Of a DNA stretch of 64,000 nt, positions 10,097-21,878 are shown piece by piece; position 1 is the stretch's first letter, and every line of letters starts with the position of its first letter. Source of the stretch: Gautieria morchelliformis (taxonomy: Eukaryota > Basidiomycota > Agaricomycetes > Gomphales > Gomphaceae); assembly GCA_015179125.1 (NCBI GenBank), contig WHVA01000214.1:115078-179077 (forward strand), written 5' to 3'. The notes beneath the pieces were generated by a model. The model was given only the letters and a program-made list of their open reading frames with translations, had not been told where the DNA came from and searched no databases. Made by a program: the position numbers and the translations under genes.

Positions 10097-10637
10097 TGTA
10101 GAGGACAGGAATTATAGGCAGTAGGTATGGACTTGTTGCTCAAAAGAATAGACTAGAAATTAATTCACTCTCTCAGTGAATTTAGTTGTCACTGTAAATA
10201 TATTATACACTACCTAGAAATTAATTCACTACAGTATTTCTAGGTCAACAAATCGAAAGGAAACAAGACTAATTTACTTGCCTCTCTCAGTGAATTTAGT
10301 TGTCACTGAGAGAGGAGGGAAATGTGTCTCATGCGCATGTACTACTAGCCGGCGCTTTAGTGCCCGTGATGCCACGGTGTGCCATGATAAGCGCCCGTAC
10401 AACGTAGCACGGTAGTGAACAGTGCAGCTCAAAAAGGAAATTTGTCCACAACCACCCACAAAGGGTCGGTTGGACAGAACATGAAAAGAAGTAGAAATAC
10501 AGCTTCGAAAAATCAAAGAAAAATTTGACAAATCATAGAATGAATGTCAGCATGGTTTCAAGTCAAAATCAAAAGAAATCCGAATGGTGGAATCTATTTG
10601 GCTTGGTTTTGGTGCAGGAGCATAAATGCACCCAACA
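10097..10637 (-). repeat. LTR-h solo LTR, copy B (TSD AGAAT)
   Basis: This 541-bp copy is in reverse orientation. AGAAT flanks it at 10092-10096 and 10638-10642. It belongs to the subfamily ending CTCTACA, with GTGAATTAATTTCTAG as its paired 16-nt repeat. The hairpin lies near 10282-10315. Confidence 0.88.
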
Positions 10638-10721
10638 AGAATGTCGGAATGAACAGGGCCATCTTCGTTAGCCTGTCGACAATGACAAGGATCATATCGT
10701 GCCCATCCGACGGTGGGAGCC

Positions 10722-11754
10722 TGTCAAGATTGGTTTTTAGGTGTTAATATCATGTATTAGTGAACACAGCGAATGCCCGAATAACTTGTGCAAATAAGTA
10801 TGCCATTCGGCGAATAGGTGAACCAATGAATGTTCACAAGGTAAGAGGGTTTGCCTAAACGGGGCTCCCCCTATCTACAGTTGTAGCGAAATAGCCCGTG
10901 GCTCTTGACGAAGTAACATGCAAGGTCTCACGGAAGGGCTGTCTAAGTCTCGACAATCCCTTCGCTGGCGAAGGTGCTCCTTCGGAGCCTTTCGCCAACA
11001 GCACAGAAAATGGTTCAAAGGCTAAGGTAACGAAGATGAAGTATGGGAACTCACCAGTGATGCCTAAGTCCTCTGCTAGTCGAAGATGGAAATCTCCAAG
11101 AGAAGGCTTAAGACGATGACCACGGCGAGGTCAAAGCTGCACAAGATGAACGACGTATGATAATTGAACTGGGGAATATGCATGCGAATGTAAACTACTT
11201 ATATCAAATGCTCGTAAGATATCAGCGAATAGGAAAGAGGCCGTCACGAGTCAGGGTTGGATAGGGGTGTGCAGTCATGATACAACATAGATGAAATAAA
11301 CATACAATAGAATGTGAGAAGAGAGAGAACATGAAACGACGGAGAGTAAAGGGAGCGAAGGCACTTATGGACAAAACCATGTCTTGGGACCCGCATACAT
11401 GCTACCCTGCACGGGCTCTTCGTTTACTGGGTTGATCCCGCACGACCTATGGAAGGGATGTCCTGCGAACACACTTTGGCCATACGAATCGCCCAATGGG
11501 GTTGGATTAAGAAGATGATGGGGTTAATGATGAACCATCATGCCGGGTGAATGGTATCGATCATATTTGATGGCGTGCCTGCTGGCGAAATGCGCGAGCA
11601 GCGAATAGCGGTTCGGAGAATGGGGCGAACAGCGGGTAGAGTGGACGTAGAGGGGGAGTGGTCGGAGGGTGCGGTGAACTCTGGTGAAGATGCTAGGGAG
11701 TGATGAGGGGGAACATAGAGGTAGCGCGGTAGGAGAAATAAACCAGTCGTGACA
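10722..11754 (-). repeat. Solo LTR of the element II family (TSD GAGCC)
   Basis: This 1,033-bp copy, in the same orientation as element II, starts TGTCAAGATTGG and ends CGTGACA on the plus strand. GAGCC flanks it at 10717-10721 and 11755-11759. It interrupts the integrase of an element of its own family. Confidence 0.9.
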
Positions 11755-12342
11755 GAGCCCTTCGATGAAGTCCATGGAGATCGAATCCCAAGGTCATTGG
11801 CTGATGGGTAGAAAGCGAAGTGGACCAAAGGGTTTGTGATGAATGGATTTAGCGTGGCGACACTTGGAACAGGAGCCGATATAGTTGGTGACAAAGGTGG
11901 ACATGTTCGGCCAATGATACTGTCTCCGAATTATTTTCATCATTTTGCTGATCCCTGGGTGGCCTGCTAACTGATGATCATGCAGCGAGCGAAGGATGTC
12001 CAAGCGAATATCATTATGATCGGGGACATACATTCGCTGTTTGTATAACAGCGTTTTTCCATCCTCTCCAAGTGACCAGGGGTCTGACTTCACATTCGAA
12101 GGGGTGATTGCCAATGATTGAAACTGAAGGCGAGTAATCTGGGCTGAGGACAAGGGATCGGTCAACTGGCCCTGTTGGATGGATGTTAACAGTGATGCAG
12201 AGTCAAGGATGATGGCGCGAATGAGTTGCCCTGTCTTAAACATCAACTGGAAGTTGTGGGGATTCGCCAATGCGTAAGCACCATCCCCCCCTTTTGGGTA
12301 CACGTTGCCCCGACGGGTCAACCCATCCGGCTTTGTGCCAAG

Positions 12343-14327
12343 TCACCCAGCTCGGTAGCGAATGATATAGTTGAACCCTGACAGGTGTTCGGACCAACGG
12401 ACCTGTCGTCGGGTCAGCTGTTTTGTAGTTGCGAAGTACTCATGGTTTTTGTGGTTGGAGAGGACGAGGATGACGTGGGATGCCCCTTCGAGGTAGTTTC
12501 GCCATTCCTTGAAGGCACAAAAGATGGCGAGCAGCTCCTTGTCATAGATCTCGTAGTTCATTTCGGCAGGTGCCATTCCTCGCAAATAGAAGGCGATCGG
12601 GTGGATATCACCATTGGAGGGGGTGATCTGGGAGATGATGGCGGCGATGGCGTAGTCGGAGGCATCCGTCTCGATGACGATCAGGTTACTCGGGTCAAAG
12701 TGGATGAGGACTGGGGCCTGTGAGAACACGGCCTTGAGTGCTTCGAAAGCCTCCTGTTGCTTCGCGTCCAGGCGAATGGAGTATCCTTCCTGGTCAGGCG
12801 AGTGAGTGGCAGGACAATGTCTGAGAATGAAATGATGAATCTTCTGTAGAAGTTCGCAAAGCCTAGGAACGATTGGACTTCACGAACGTTCATCGGTGCA
12901 GGCCACTTTGTGATTGCAGCTGTCTTTTCGATGTCCATAGAGACCCCAGCAGGAGAGATGATGAATCCGAGAAACTCAACCCAGTTCGAATGGAAGAGGC
13001 ACTTCTCGGGCTTTATGAAGAGGTTGTGTTTTCGAAGACGGGCGAGGACCATTCGGACATGCTCTAAGTGGTCTTCCCTGTTCTTGGAGAAGATAAGGAT
13101 GTCGTCGAGGTAGACTACAACGAAGACATCAGCCATGTCTTGGAATATGTCATTCATGAAGTGTTGGAACTGTTGGGTGCATTTATGCTCCTGCACCAAA
13201 ATCAAGCATAATATATTCGATTTATTGTATGGTGTTTCAATCTCTTCTCATATTGTTCTTGTACCATGCATCCATTTCTCTGATTGTTTTTGAAATTTTC
13301 CAGTCACTCTCTAGCTCTCCATTCCATTTTGTTATTTCTATTTTCACAAGCAGCTGCACCCAGTGGAGTCTGAAATGACTTCGACACGCGAGCTCTTGGG
13401 CGCTAAAGAGCCGGGTAGTAGTACATGCACAGTGAGACAGATTTCCCCCTCTCTCAGTGACAACTAAATTCACTGAGAGAGGCAAGTAAATTAGTCTAGT
13501 GTTCTTTCGATTTATTGACCTAGAAATCCTCTGTAGTGAATTAATTTCTAGGTAGTGTATAATATATTTATAGTGACAACTAAATTCACTGAGAGAGTGA
13601 ATTAATTTCTAGTCTATTCTTTTGAGCAACAAGTCCATACCTACTGCCTATAATTCCTGTCTACTACAGGAACGTCGCCGGAGCATTCGTTAATCCGAAC
13701 AGCATGACGAGATATTCGAAGGACCCATATCGAGTTCGGAAGGCTGTCTTCCACTCTTGGCCAGAGGCGATCCGAACATTATTGAACCTGGCGCGAACGT
13801 CGAATTTGGTATAGACATTCGCACTTTTGAGTTGGTCAATAAGGCTCGGAATCAGTGGGATAGGGTACTTGTTCTTTCGCGTGATACGATTCAGCCCTCG
13901 ATAATCCACACATTTGCAGTATACCATCCTTCTTTTTCGCGAAGACAACAGGGGCGCCACCGGGTGATTGGGAGGAGCGGATAAATCCCTTGCCAAGCAT
14001 GTCTTCGAGATATTCGCGGAGAGCCTCTAATTCGCTGTTCGAGAGTGGGTATATGGGTGGTGTACCATCGTTCTCGATTTCGATGGTGTGGTCATAAGGG
14101 CGATGTGGGGGCAGGTCTTTGGCTTTAGCATGCGAGAAGATATCGAACAAGTCGTGGTACTCCTCTGGTACCACAGCCCTGAACATTTCTAACTCGTCCT
14201 TCGGTAGAGGGTTTTCGTGGAGGAGCGTGGTCGGGGCTGGTGCGTTGCCTACAGCGCGAAGCGAACTCGGCTCAGGGATGGAAGGGTGCATGTTTAACAT
14301 GAAGGTTTCTTCTTCGCCAAGTTTCAT
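12343..14327 (-). pseudogene. Reverse transcriptase and RNase H (element II), split by LTR-h copy C
   Basis: Minus strand. The RT begins around 14100 (PPHRPYDHTIEIEN and [22 protein letters not shown]) and changes frame near 13915. It continues [19 protein letters not shown] to NAPATF, is cut by copy C (13171-13668), and resumes QHFMNDIF with the catalytic YLDD at about 13110. The thumb has VQSFLGFANFYRRFI. RNase H is present (ETDASDYAIAAI, then MNYEIYDKELLAIF) in a shifted frame from about 12729. A TGA at 12343-12345 replaces the Arg of the conserved AGRLGTKPD motif. Removing copy C and one GGAAC restores NAPATFQHFMND exactly. Confidence 0.82.
13171..13668 (+). repeat. LTR-h solo LTR, copy C (TSD GGAAC)
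   Basis: This 498-bp copy starts TGTTGGGTGC and ends CTACTACA. GGAAC flanks it at 13166-13170 and 13669-13673. It belongs to the same subfamily as copy B. Confidence 0.88.
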
Positions 14328-14512
14328 GATTAGTTCTAAGGTGGCTGCGCTGATTAGGCTTATATGCGGTGTTACCCTCCTCGTCGGAGGTGGATCAGGA
14401 GGCGAAGAATGGAATGGGAGGTGGTCATCAATCAGTAATTCTGTACATGGTGTACAGGGACGAGAATGACTCGGAACGGGCTCTGTTTTTGGTCGAATAG
14501 GTTCGGTTTCTA

Positions 14513-15355
14513 TTATGGTTTTTTCGTGACTGAAAATGGACGAATGAGGTTGTTAGGAAGTGATATAGAGGACTCAGAGGAGTGATTCTCGATCGGCTTG
14601 GTTGAGAGAAGCAAGGGTTCGCCATCCACGTCGAACATCTGTTCGTAACCAGAAAGATTCGGAATAGGAGTGGGCGAAGAAGCGACGTCCGGTGGAAGGA
14701 CCGGGACATAGGAGAGTGGTCCAATCGCCGTGTTCGGGATGTAACCCAAGGATGGCGGGGACGGGTGCGAACCAGGAACTGGCGGTGGCGATGTCATCGA
14801 CGCAGTGTGGAGTTCGGGGATACTGTCGAAGATAGCCGGCGGGGAAATCATCGTACAGGCCATGGCGATCGTCATACGTGGGAGCATGAAACCGGTGCTG
14901 GAAGGAAAGGTAATTGAGAGGGAGCCCCAATCGATCGTGGGTTTCGTAGAGCGAAGCCATGGAAGCCCAAGAACGATTGCGGCTGAAGGGTGTAACTTTG
15001 TGATAAGTAGCGAAACGTCCTGTGAAGAGGAGTCGCTGAAAGTGAGACTAGTATCTAGGTATTCATGAATGAAACCAGCAGTGGCTGGCTTTCCGTCAAA
15101 AAGGGAGAGAGCGATCGGCAAACGGAGTGATGTACATACGAAACCAGGACGAGAGGAAAAGGAGCTATCAATAAAATTGGAAGTGGCACCAGAGTCAATG
15201 AGAGTAGGGATTGAGTTAGAGAGACCGGGAAGGTGTACATGGATGATGAAGGATGAATCGGAATGAGAGCTAATAGAGGCAAATAAACACGCTGGTGGTA
15301 CAGAGTGGGTAAGGTCGTTGTTCGAAGGAGTAAAACGATCCATTCTTAACACCAC
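14513..15355 (-). pseudogene. Aspartic protease and linker (element II)
   Basis: Minus strand. The first ATG is at 15343 (MDRFTPSNN). The protease motif TLIDSGATSNFID and the second strand AAIVLGLPWL match Gypsy proteases of the chromovirus type. A long Pro/Ser-rich linker leads toward the RT and is broken by a frame change at about 14513. An in-frame TAA at about 15372 separates it from gag, so gag and pol were in separate or shifted frames. Decayed; no activity is expected. Confidence 0.72.
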
Positions 15356-15372
15356 AGAGGGATCGCGAGCTT

Positions 15373-18063
15373 AGTCTTCCGTGGGAAAGGTTTCGCTATC
15401 TTCCGGAACCTCTTTGAGAATCACAACCTGAGGGTCGCCTTCGAGAGTGAAGATAGCTCTGCCAGTGGTTGAGGCAGACTCTTGATGTTAGCAACTCGGG
15501 GTTATGGCAGGGAAGGTTCGGTAGAGTTCTAGAATCAAATGCACTCTCTCAGTGAATTTATTGTCACTGTTATATTAATACAATACCTAGAATCAAATGC
15601 ACTACATGATTTTTAGTCAACATGCTATGAAAATATAAAGAACACTACTCGCCTCTCTCAGTGAATTTATTGTCACTGAGAGAGGAGCACTATGCTGTCT
15701 CAGAAGGCATATACATGTACCCGGCCCTTTAGCGCTCAAGAGCTCGCGCAGTCGAAGTCATTTCAAACTCTGCTGGGTGCAGCTGCCTGTGAAAATAGAG
15801 ATAACAAAGTGAAATGGAGAGATAGGGAGTGACTGGAAATTTTCGAAAATAATCAGAGAAGTGAATGCATGGTACAAGAACACTGTGAGAAGAGATTGAA
15901 ACACCATACAATAAATCGAATACATTATGCTTGATTTTGGTGCAGGAGCATAAATGCACCCAACACTTGAAAGCGGCACCCCTTCGCGTGATGTGTGGGG
16001 GTTTCGCCGCAATAAGGGCAACGGCCTTTGGTTTTTCATCGCTCTTTCTCAGCTTCAGTCAGACGTCCGGTAGCATCGAGGATGCCGGAAAGATCTTTCT
16101 GTTCGTCGGGCTTGGCTGTGGCAGAGGGTCTGGGTCGAGCGTTAGCACGTGGCGTAGAAGAAGGTTCGGAAGAGGAAGGGGGACGAATAGAGGTTGTAAT
16201 CTGCTTTTCGCCTTGGCGCTCCCAGTAGCGATTGTCAATGCGAAGAGCCTGACGTTTGAGATCGTCGAGGCTTTCGGGACGTTCGTAGGAGAGCATGTGG
16301 TCTTTGATGCGCTCGGCGAGGCTGTTGTAGAAAGCGTTGTAAAGGGAGGCATCGTTCCACTCGACGTAAGAGGACAACTCAGCGAATGTGGTCATGTGGC
16401 GATTGACACGATGGGTGTCGAGCATCTTGAGCCTGCGAATAGCTCGCTCAGATACCTGGATGGTGTCGGCCTGACCAAAAAGACGATTAAGTTCGTCGAC
16501 AAAGATAAGCCAGTTGCTGCGAATGGGAGGTTCTGGGAACTGAATGAGAAAAGGTTGCCACCAAATCAAGGCAATGTCGCTGAGGTAGGATGCTGCGTAG
16601 GAGACCCACTGTCACTCCTGCTGAAACTTTCGGGGCTTGTTGTCGAAGACCATAATACAACTAGCGATGAATGTTTGGAGAAGGCGGGGTTCTTTCCCTG
16701 TGAATTTGTCAGGTTTCGCAGCATCGGAGTCACCATCAGGGGTGGCCTGAGGGTAGGCGAAAGGAAAGGGATAATAGGGATTCCACGGGAACCCTGGTTG
16801 CGGCCAAGGCCCTCCACCAAAGGGCGGAGGTGGGCCAGGAGGTCCGGGGGGCCCGGGTGGCCCAGGAGGCCCGATCGGAGGCACTCCGAAATGGGGAAAT
16901 GGTGGCCCGAGAGGTGGTGGAGGAGGCGGTGCAGGCCCACCAGGTGGGGCAGGAATCTATGCCGGAGGTTGCTGTGGGGGAGGTCATCCCGCGAAAGGGT
17001 GAGGTTGTCCCGCGAATGGAAAGGCGCAGGTCCACCAGGTGGGACAGGAATCTGGGCCGGGGGCTGTTGCAGGGGAGGTTGTCCTGCGAATGGAAGAGGC
17101 ACAGGCCGCCAGGTGGGGCAGGAATGGGGGGCAGGAATCTGGGCTGGAGGTTGGTACAGGGGAGGTTGTCCCACAAACGGGTGAGGTTGTCCTGCGAATA
17201 GAGGTGGGGCACTGCCGAAAGGCAAAGCATTCAGATCATAATAGGGCATGCCAGTAACGGGATAGCCAAGATGTTGCTCGGGCACAGGGTCAGCATGATG
17301 TCCCTGGTCCGCCAAAGGCGCCTCGCGAGGGGGGGTAGGTTGAGAGCTGACTCGAGTATGGTCGCTATGTACCGAATGGTGAAGACTGCGAAGAGCCTGC
17401 GAAGAGTGCGAGGAAGCATGTGAGTGATGCGAATGAGATGAAGAATTGTGGGAAGTGGGTGTGTGAGCCTGAGATTCTGCGTGTACAGGGGTGGTATGCC
17501 TAGAATTGAGAGGAGATGTAGGCTGGGGGGTTAAGAGGATGCTGGGCGTAGTGCACGTCAAGAAAAGGGTTCGGAGTGTGACTAGGCGAAGCAGGTGGCA
17601 AGTGGGGTTGTGCGAAGGCCGATTGTAATCGGAGTCCTGAAGCACCGGCAATCCGAGGGAGCCTAGAAGGATAAGGTTCTTGAAATGTGCTAGGGTTCTG
17701 TGGGCGACCGCTGGGCGAATTAGGGGCAAATAAGCGGTGTAAAGAATCGGCACTGGGCCTATGACTAGATATGGGGGTGCTGGCTGAAAGTGGTCGCTGA
17801 GGGGAGAAATGCTGTTCGCCTGGAGTCAGCTGCCGTTGAACATCGAAAAGAGGCGGTGATGCGTGCTCGGGGACCGGGTGGTACGGTGTAGGCCAAGATG
17901 CAGACATGGCGACGAGGCGGGAGAAAGGGATGATGTCCTCTGTGGGGTTTTGCGAAGGGAACGAGGCGGAAGCTGCTCGCCTCTGGAGTGGTGCTGGAGT
18001 AGGAACTGGACCTGTTGAGCGGGTTCTATGGACAACAGGGTTTTCTTGTTGTGTAGATGACAT
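15373..18063 (-). pseudogene. Gag polyprotein (element II), split by LTR-h copy D
   Basis: Minus strand. The ATG at 18063 lies 47 nt from the 5' LTR. A Ser/Pro/His-rich N-terminus changes frame near 17500. A collagen-like Pro-Gly run (GPPGPPGPPGPP, about 16850-16875) precedes the capsid-like core (KPDKFTGKEPRLLQTF, DDLKRQALRIDNRYWERQ). The nucleocapsid knuckle is CPYCGETPTHHAKGC, a variant of CX2CX4HX4C with one extra residue. TGA stops at 16612-16614 and 16036-16038 fall where the surrounding frame continues perfectly, at probable Arg codons. Gag would package the RNA into a particle. The copy is non-functional. Confidence 0.75.
15487..15965 (-). repeat. LTR-h solo LTR, copy D (TSD CTTGA)
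   Basis: This 479-bp copy is in reverse orientation, with ends TGTTAGCAAC and GCACCCAACA on the plus strand. CTTGA flanks it at 15482-15486 and 15966-15970. Excision rejoins the gag zinc-knuckle end (KGCRFQESA). Confidence 0.88.
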
Positions 18064-18096
18064 GAAAAATAGGGTAATGCTTTGACTGTAGCTGTT

Positions 18097-18107
18097 AGTT
18101 CAATTAT
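18097..18107 (-). promoter_or_regulatory. Putative self-priming primer-binding site (element II)
   Basis: Two nt after the 5' LTR the sense strand reads ATAATTGAACT. Its exact complement, AGTTCAATTAT, occurs in the LTR at 18547-18557 (sense on minus), about 31 nt after the TATA box at 18585-18592, where the RNA should start. No tRNA-type TGG primer site is visible here. Confidence 0.7.
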
Positions 18108-18109
18108 AC

Positions 18110-19140
18110 TGTCAAGATTGGTTTTCAGGCGTTAATATCGTGTATTAGTGAACACAGCGAATGCCCGAATAACTTGTGCAAATAAGTATGCCGTTCGGTG
18201 AATAGGTGAACCAATGAATGTTCACAAGGTAAGAGGGTTGCCTGAACGGGGCTCACCCTATCTACAGTCGTAGCGAAATAGCCTGTGGCTCTTGACGATG
18301 TAACGTGCAAGGTCTCACGGAAGGGCTGTCTAAGTCTCGACAATCCCTTCGCTGGCGAAGGTGCTCCTTCGGAGCCCTTCGCCAACAGCACAGAAAATGG
18401 TTCAAAGGCTAAGGTAACGAAGATGAAGTATGAGAACTCACCAGTGGCGCCTAAGTCCTCTGCTACTCGAAGATGGAAATCTCCAAGAGAAGGCTTAAGA
18501 CGATGACCACAGTGAGGTCAAAGTTGCACAAGATGAATGACGTATGATAATTGAACTGGGGAATATACATGCGAATGTAAACTACTTATATCAAATGCTC
18601 GTAAGGTATCAGCAAATAGGAAAGAGGCCGTCACGAGTCAGGGTTGGATAGGGGTGCGCAGTCATGATACTAAGTAGATGGAATAAACATACAATAGAGT
18701 GAGGGGAGAATGCGAACATGAAATGACGGAGAGTAAAGGGGGCGAAGGCACTTATGGACAAAACCATGTCTTGGGACCCACATACATGCTACCCTGCACG
18801 GACTCTTCATTTACTGGGTTGATCCCGCACGGCCTATGGAAGGGATGTCCTGCTACCACACTTTGGCCATACGAACACCCAATGGGGTTGGATTAAGAAG
18901 ATGATGGGGTTAATGATGAACCATCATGCCGGGTGAATGGTATCGATCATATTTGATGGCGTGCCTGCTGGCGAAATGCGCAAGCAGCGAATAGCGGTTC
19001 GGAGAATGGGGTGAACAGCGGGTAGAGTGGATGTAGAGGAGGAGTGGTCGGTGGGTGTGGCGAACTCTGGCGAAGATGCTAGGGAGTGACGAGGGGGAAC
19101 ATAGAGGTAGGGCGGTAGGAGAAATAAACCGGTCATGACA
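18110..19140 (-). repeat. 5' LTR of element II
   Basis: 1,031 bp and closely similar to 6556-7586. The TATA box GATATAAG lies on the minus strand at 18585-18592, with the predicted RNA start at 18557. The right flank GTCAC (19141-19145) is the target duplication. Confidence 0.9.
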
Positions 19141-19145
19141 GTCAC

Positions 19146-19591
19146 CAGTAGGAGTCATTTCAAGTCACTGTGAGTCATTATGAGTCAGACAGAACCTTCC
19201 CACACATTCTGAAAGCTTCTTCGTGACTCATTCCCCCATTCCATTAATAGATAGAAGGTTCTACCGCTTAGTTAAGCACCTGTACAATACGATATAAAAG
19301 GAGGCCCTTTTTGCCTGCCTTTCATCAGCCAATCTACCCATCTTCTATCCTACACGTGACCTCGTGTGACTTGCATCTTACTAAGCTGCTAATCCCAGCT
19401 AGGGTTATTCACTTACTTTAGTGTCTAATTCCTTGTTAAGTAGTTACTTTACTGCTTAGCCACTTGGACTAATCCTCTGGGTGTAATTCTACAGAGTGAG
19501 TCTGTCAATTGAAAGTCTTGCCATTCGCACTCCAATACCCGAGACGATCTAATCAGTCAATTTTCCTGATTAGAGACTTTCACACGTCGCA
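19146..19591 (+). repeat. Right half of the older LTR-like sequence split by element II
   Basis: It continues 6021-6555 after the GTCAC duplication. It holds three more TGASTCA sites (19171-19177, 19181-19187, 19224-19230) and a TATA box, GATATAAAAG, at 19291-19300. A TC-rich leader follows. A repeated GAAAGTC/GACTTTC pair marks its right part, and an end near 19577 (TTTCACA) is possible. No coding signal. Confidence 0.45.
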
Positions 19592-20579
19592 GCTTGTGAG
19601 ATAAGATACATAGTTCAGTGAATAATGTAAAGCCAATAAAGGCTATGAAGTAAGGGGGCTACTCGAATGGAGCTCACCCTGTACAGTCGAAGCAAAATAG
19701 CCTGTGATATTTGACAATGTAATGTGCAAGGTCTCACGGAAAGGTCGTCTATCAGTAACAATCCTTTCACCGGCAAAGGCATCCTTCAGAGCCCTTCGCC
19801 AACAGCACAGACAGGGTTCAGAGACAAAGGTGGTGAAGGTGAGATATAGGAACTCACCAGTGGTGCTTAAGCTCTATTCTGGTTTAAAGGTAGTAGTCTA
19901 GAGAAGAGGGATTAAGACAATGGTCACAGTGTAGTTGGGTTTTGCACAAGATAGACGTATGATAATTCAACTGCAGAATATACATGCAAATGTAAACTAC
20001 TTATACCAAATGCTTATATGTTATCAGTGAATAGGAAAGAGGCCATTGTGAGTCAGGGTTGGATAGGGGGCTCAGTCAGGATACAAATAGATGAAACACA
20101 TATACAATAGAATGAAGCAGGAGTGCAAAAATGAAACAACAGGGAGGAGAGTAGACAAAGGTACCTAGGTAAGAAAACATGCCTTGAGACCTGGTGTCAA
20201 GATTGGTTTTTAGGTGTTAATATCGTGTATTAGTGAACACAGTGAATGCCCGAATAACTTGTGCGAAGAGGTATGCTGTTCGGCGAATAAGGTGAACCAA
20301 TAAATGTTCAGAAGATAAGAGGGCTGCCCGAATGGAACTGGCCCTATCTACAGTCGTAGCGAAAATAGCCCGTGGCACTTGACGATGTAATGTGCAAGGT
20401 GTCACGGAAAGGTTGTTTAAGTAGCAACAATCCTTTCACCGGTGAAGGCACTCCTTCGGAGGCCTTTGCTGACAGCGCAGATAATAGTTCGAAGACTAAG
20501 GTAATGAAGGTGAAGTATGAAATCTCACCAGTGGTGCTTAAGTCCTCCTCTGGGCGAAGATAGACATCTACAGGAGAGG

Positions 20580-21067
20580 TGTAAGGGCAACCCTGACTGG
20601 CTGTGGAGATCACACTACTACACAACTGACAAGGGGAAATCCAAAGTATGTATAAATGAACAGAGTATACAAGAGAGGGGATTCTCACCTGACAAGGGGA
20701 AATCCAAAGAGAAGTCTAAGGACCCCCAATGTCAGCGAGCCCATATTATACTACGCTGCGCAGCCAGGGACAACACTTGGCACCCGCCATCAACCCTGCA
20801 TCCTCCTGACCTCCCTGACCCTTGATCGACCCTTGATGCCATCTATTACGTGAGTCGCTTGATTTCCGACACTGTTCCGAGAGTGGAAGTCAGAAATTGG
20901 AGTGGAACTGGCAAGGCGAACAGAACTGGTGGAAGTTCTCCCAGAAGCGGAATCATTTCCGAAAGCGGAGGCGGAGATGGAATCGGAACTGGAAGCGGAG
21001 TCGGAAATGGAGTCGGAACTGGGTGTGGTGTTGGAACTGGAAATGGAAAACAGGGTGTCCCCTGACA
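20580..21067 (-). repeat. LTR-t solo LTR (TSD AGAGG)
   Basis: This 488-bp copy reads TGTAAGGGCAACCC...CCCCTGACA on plus. AGAGG flanks it at 20575-20579 and 21068-21072. The sense strand is probably minus, because a relative at 25531 is preceded by a purine tract on that strand. Its right half is an array of short TCGGAA(A/C)TGG-like units. Confidence 0.85.
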
Positions 21068-21878
21068 AGAGGGCTCAAGAGTATGATCACAGTGAGGTCA
21101 AGTTTTGCACAAGATAGATGTATGATAATTGAACTGGGGAATATACATGTGAATGTAAACTACTTATATCGAATGCTCATATGATATCAGTGAATAGGAA
21201 AGAGGCCGTCATGAGTCAGGGCTGGATGGGGGTGTGCAGTCAGAATACACAATAGGTGAAACATGTATACAATAGAAAGGAGGAGGAGTGTGAATGTGAA
21301 ATGACGGGGAGAAAAGAGGGCGAAGGCACCTATGTACGAAAACACGCCTTGAGACCTGCATATATGTTACCCTGCACGGACTCTTCGTCTGCTGGGCTGA
21401 TCCCACACGACCTACGGGTAGGACGTCCCGCGAATGCATCCCGGCCATATGAACACCTAAAGAGGTTGTGTCGAGAAGATGATGGGGCTAGTGATGAACC
21501 ATCACGCCGGGTAGAGGATGTCGATCGTGTTTGATGGTGTGCCTGCTGGCGAATGATGCGAGCAGCGAATGATCGTTTGGCGAATGTGGCGAAGGGTGAA
21601 TGGAGCGATCAGAGAAGAGGCATGATCGGAGGGCAGGGTGAAGGTGAGCGAACATGGAGGAGGAGTGGTGAAAGGGAAAACAGGGGTAGCTGGGTACAAG
21701 AAATATATGAGTTGTGACAATCTAGCCATAGGAACATCCAAAGGGGGTTGAGTCGAGGAGGTAATAGGACCAGTGATGAACCATCAAGCCGGTCAAAGGA
21801 CGTCGATCGCATTTTGATGGTGTGGCTATGGCAAATGATGCGAGTAGTGTAAATCGTTCGGCGAACTCAGTGAAGGGC

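Larger units (their letters stand above)
9505..12321 (-). pseudogene. Integrase (element II), split by a solo LTR-II and LTR-h copy B
   Basis: Minus strand. From 12321 the frame shows the HHCC zinc finger (LHDHQLAGHPGISKMMKII and CSKCRHAKSIHH). It then meets the solo LTR-II 10722-11754, inserted after SMDFIEGL, and resumes PPSDGHDMILVIVDRLTKM. LTR-h copy B (10097-10637) is next, and the core continues DIISDRGKHFTSQFW and HPQTDGQTERVNQ, giving the DDE triad. Deleting both insertions with one target copy each restores FIPTFSDIDSGDAA in frame. Without them the domain is nearly complete. The frame ends at TGA 9505-9507, in place of an expected Trp or Arg codon. Confidence 0.8.
6556..19140 (-). 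mobile_element. Ty3/Gypsy chromovirus, element II, full length but decayed and nested
   Basis: Two 1,031-bp LTRs (6556-7586 and 18110-19140) in the same orientation enclose gag, protease, RT-RNase H, integrase and chromodomain, read on the minus strand. The outer flanks carry the 5-bp duplication GTCAC (6551-6555 and 19141-19145). Next to the 3' LTR (plus 7587 onward) the minus strand reads AGGAGGGGGGTAC, the polypurine tract. Five later insertions lie inside; removing them with one target copy each leaves about 9.5 kb. Frameshifts and TGA stops make it inactive. Confidence 0.9.

Noticed and set aside
9130-10320. Repeated CTCTCAGTGA hairpins as a CRISPR-like array or a large TIR transposon (copies A and B in opposite orientation).
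   Set aside because: Each copy has its own 5-bp duplication and TG..CA ends, so they are separate LTR insertions; spacers are not unique and the host is eukaryotic.
16612-16884. Collagen-like GPPGPP tract as a separate collagen-type gene.
   Set aside because: It lies inside the gag frame of element II, and element V gag has a similar Pro/Gly tract.
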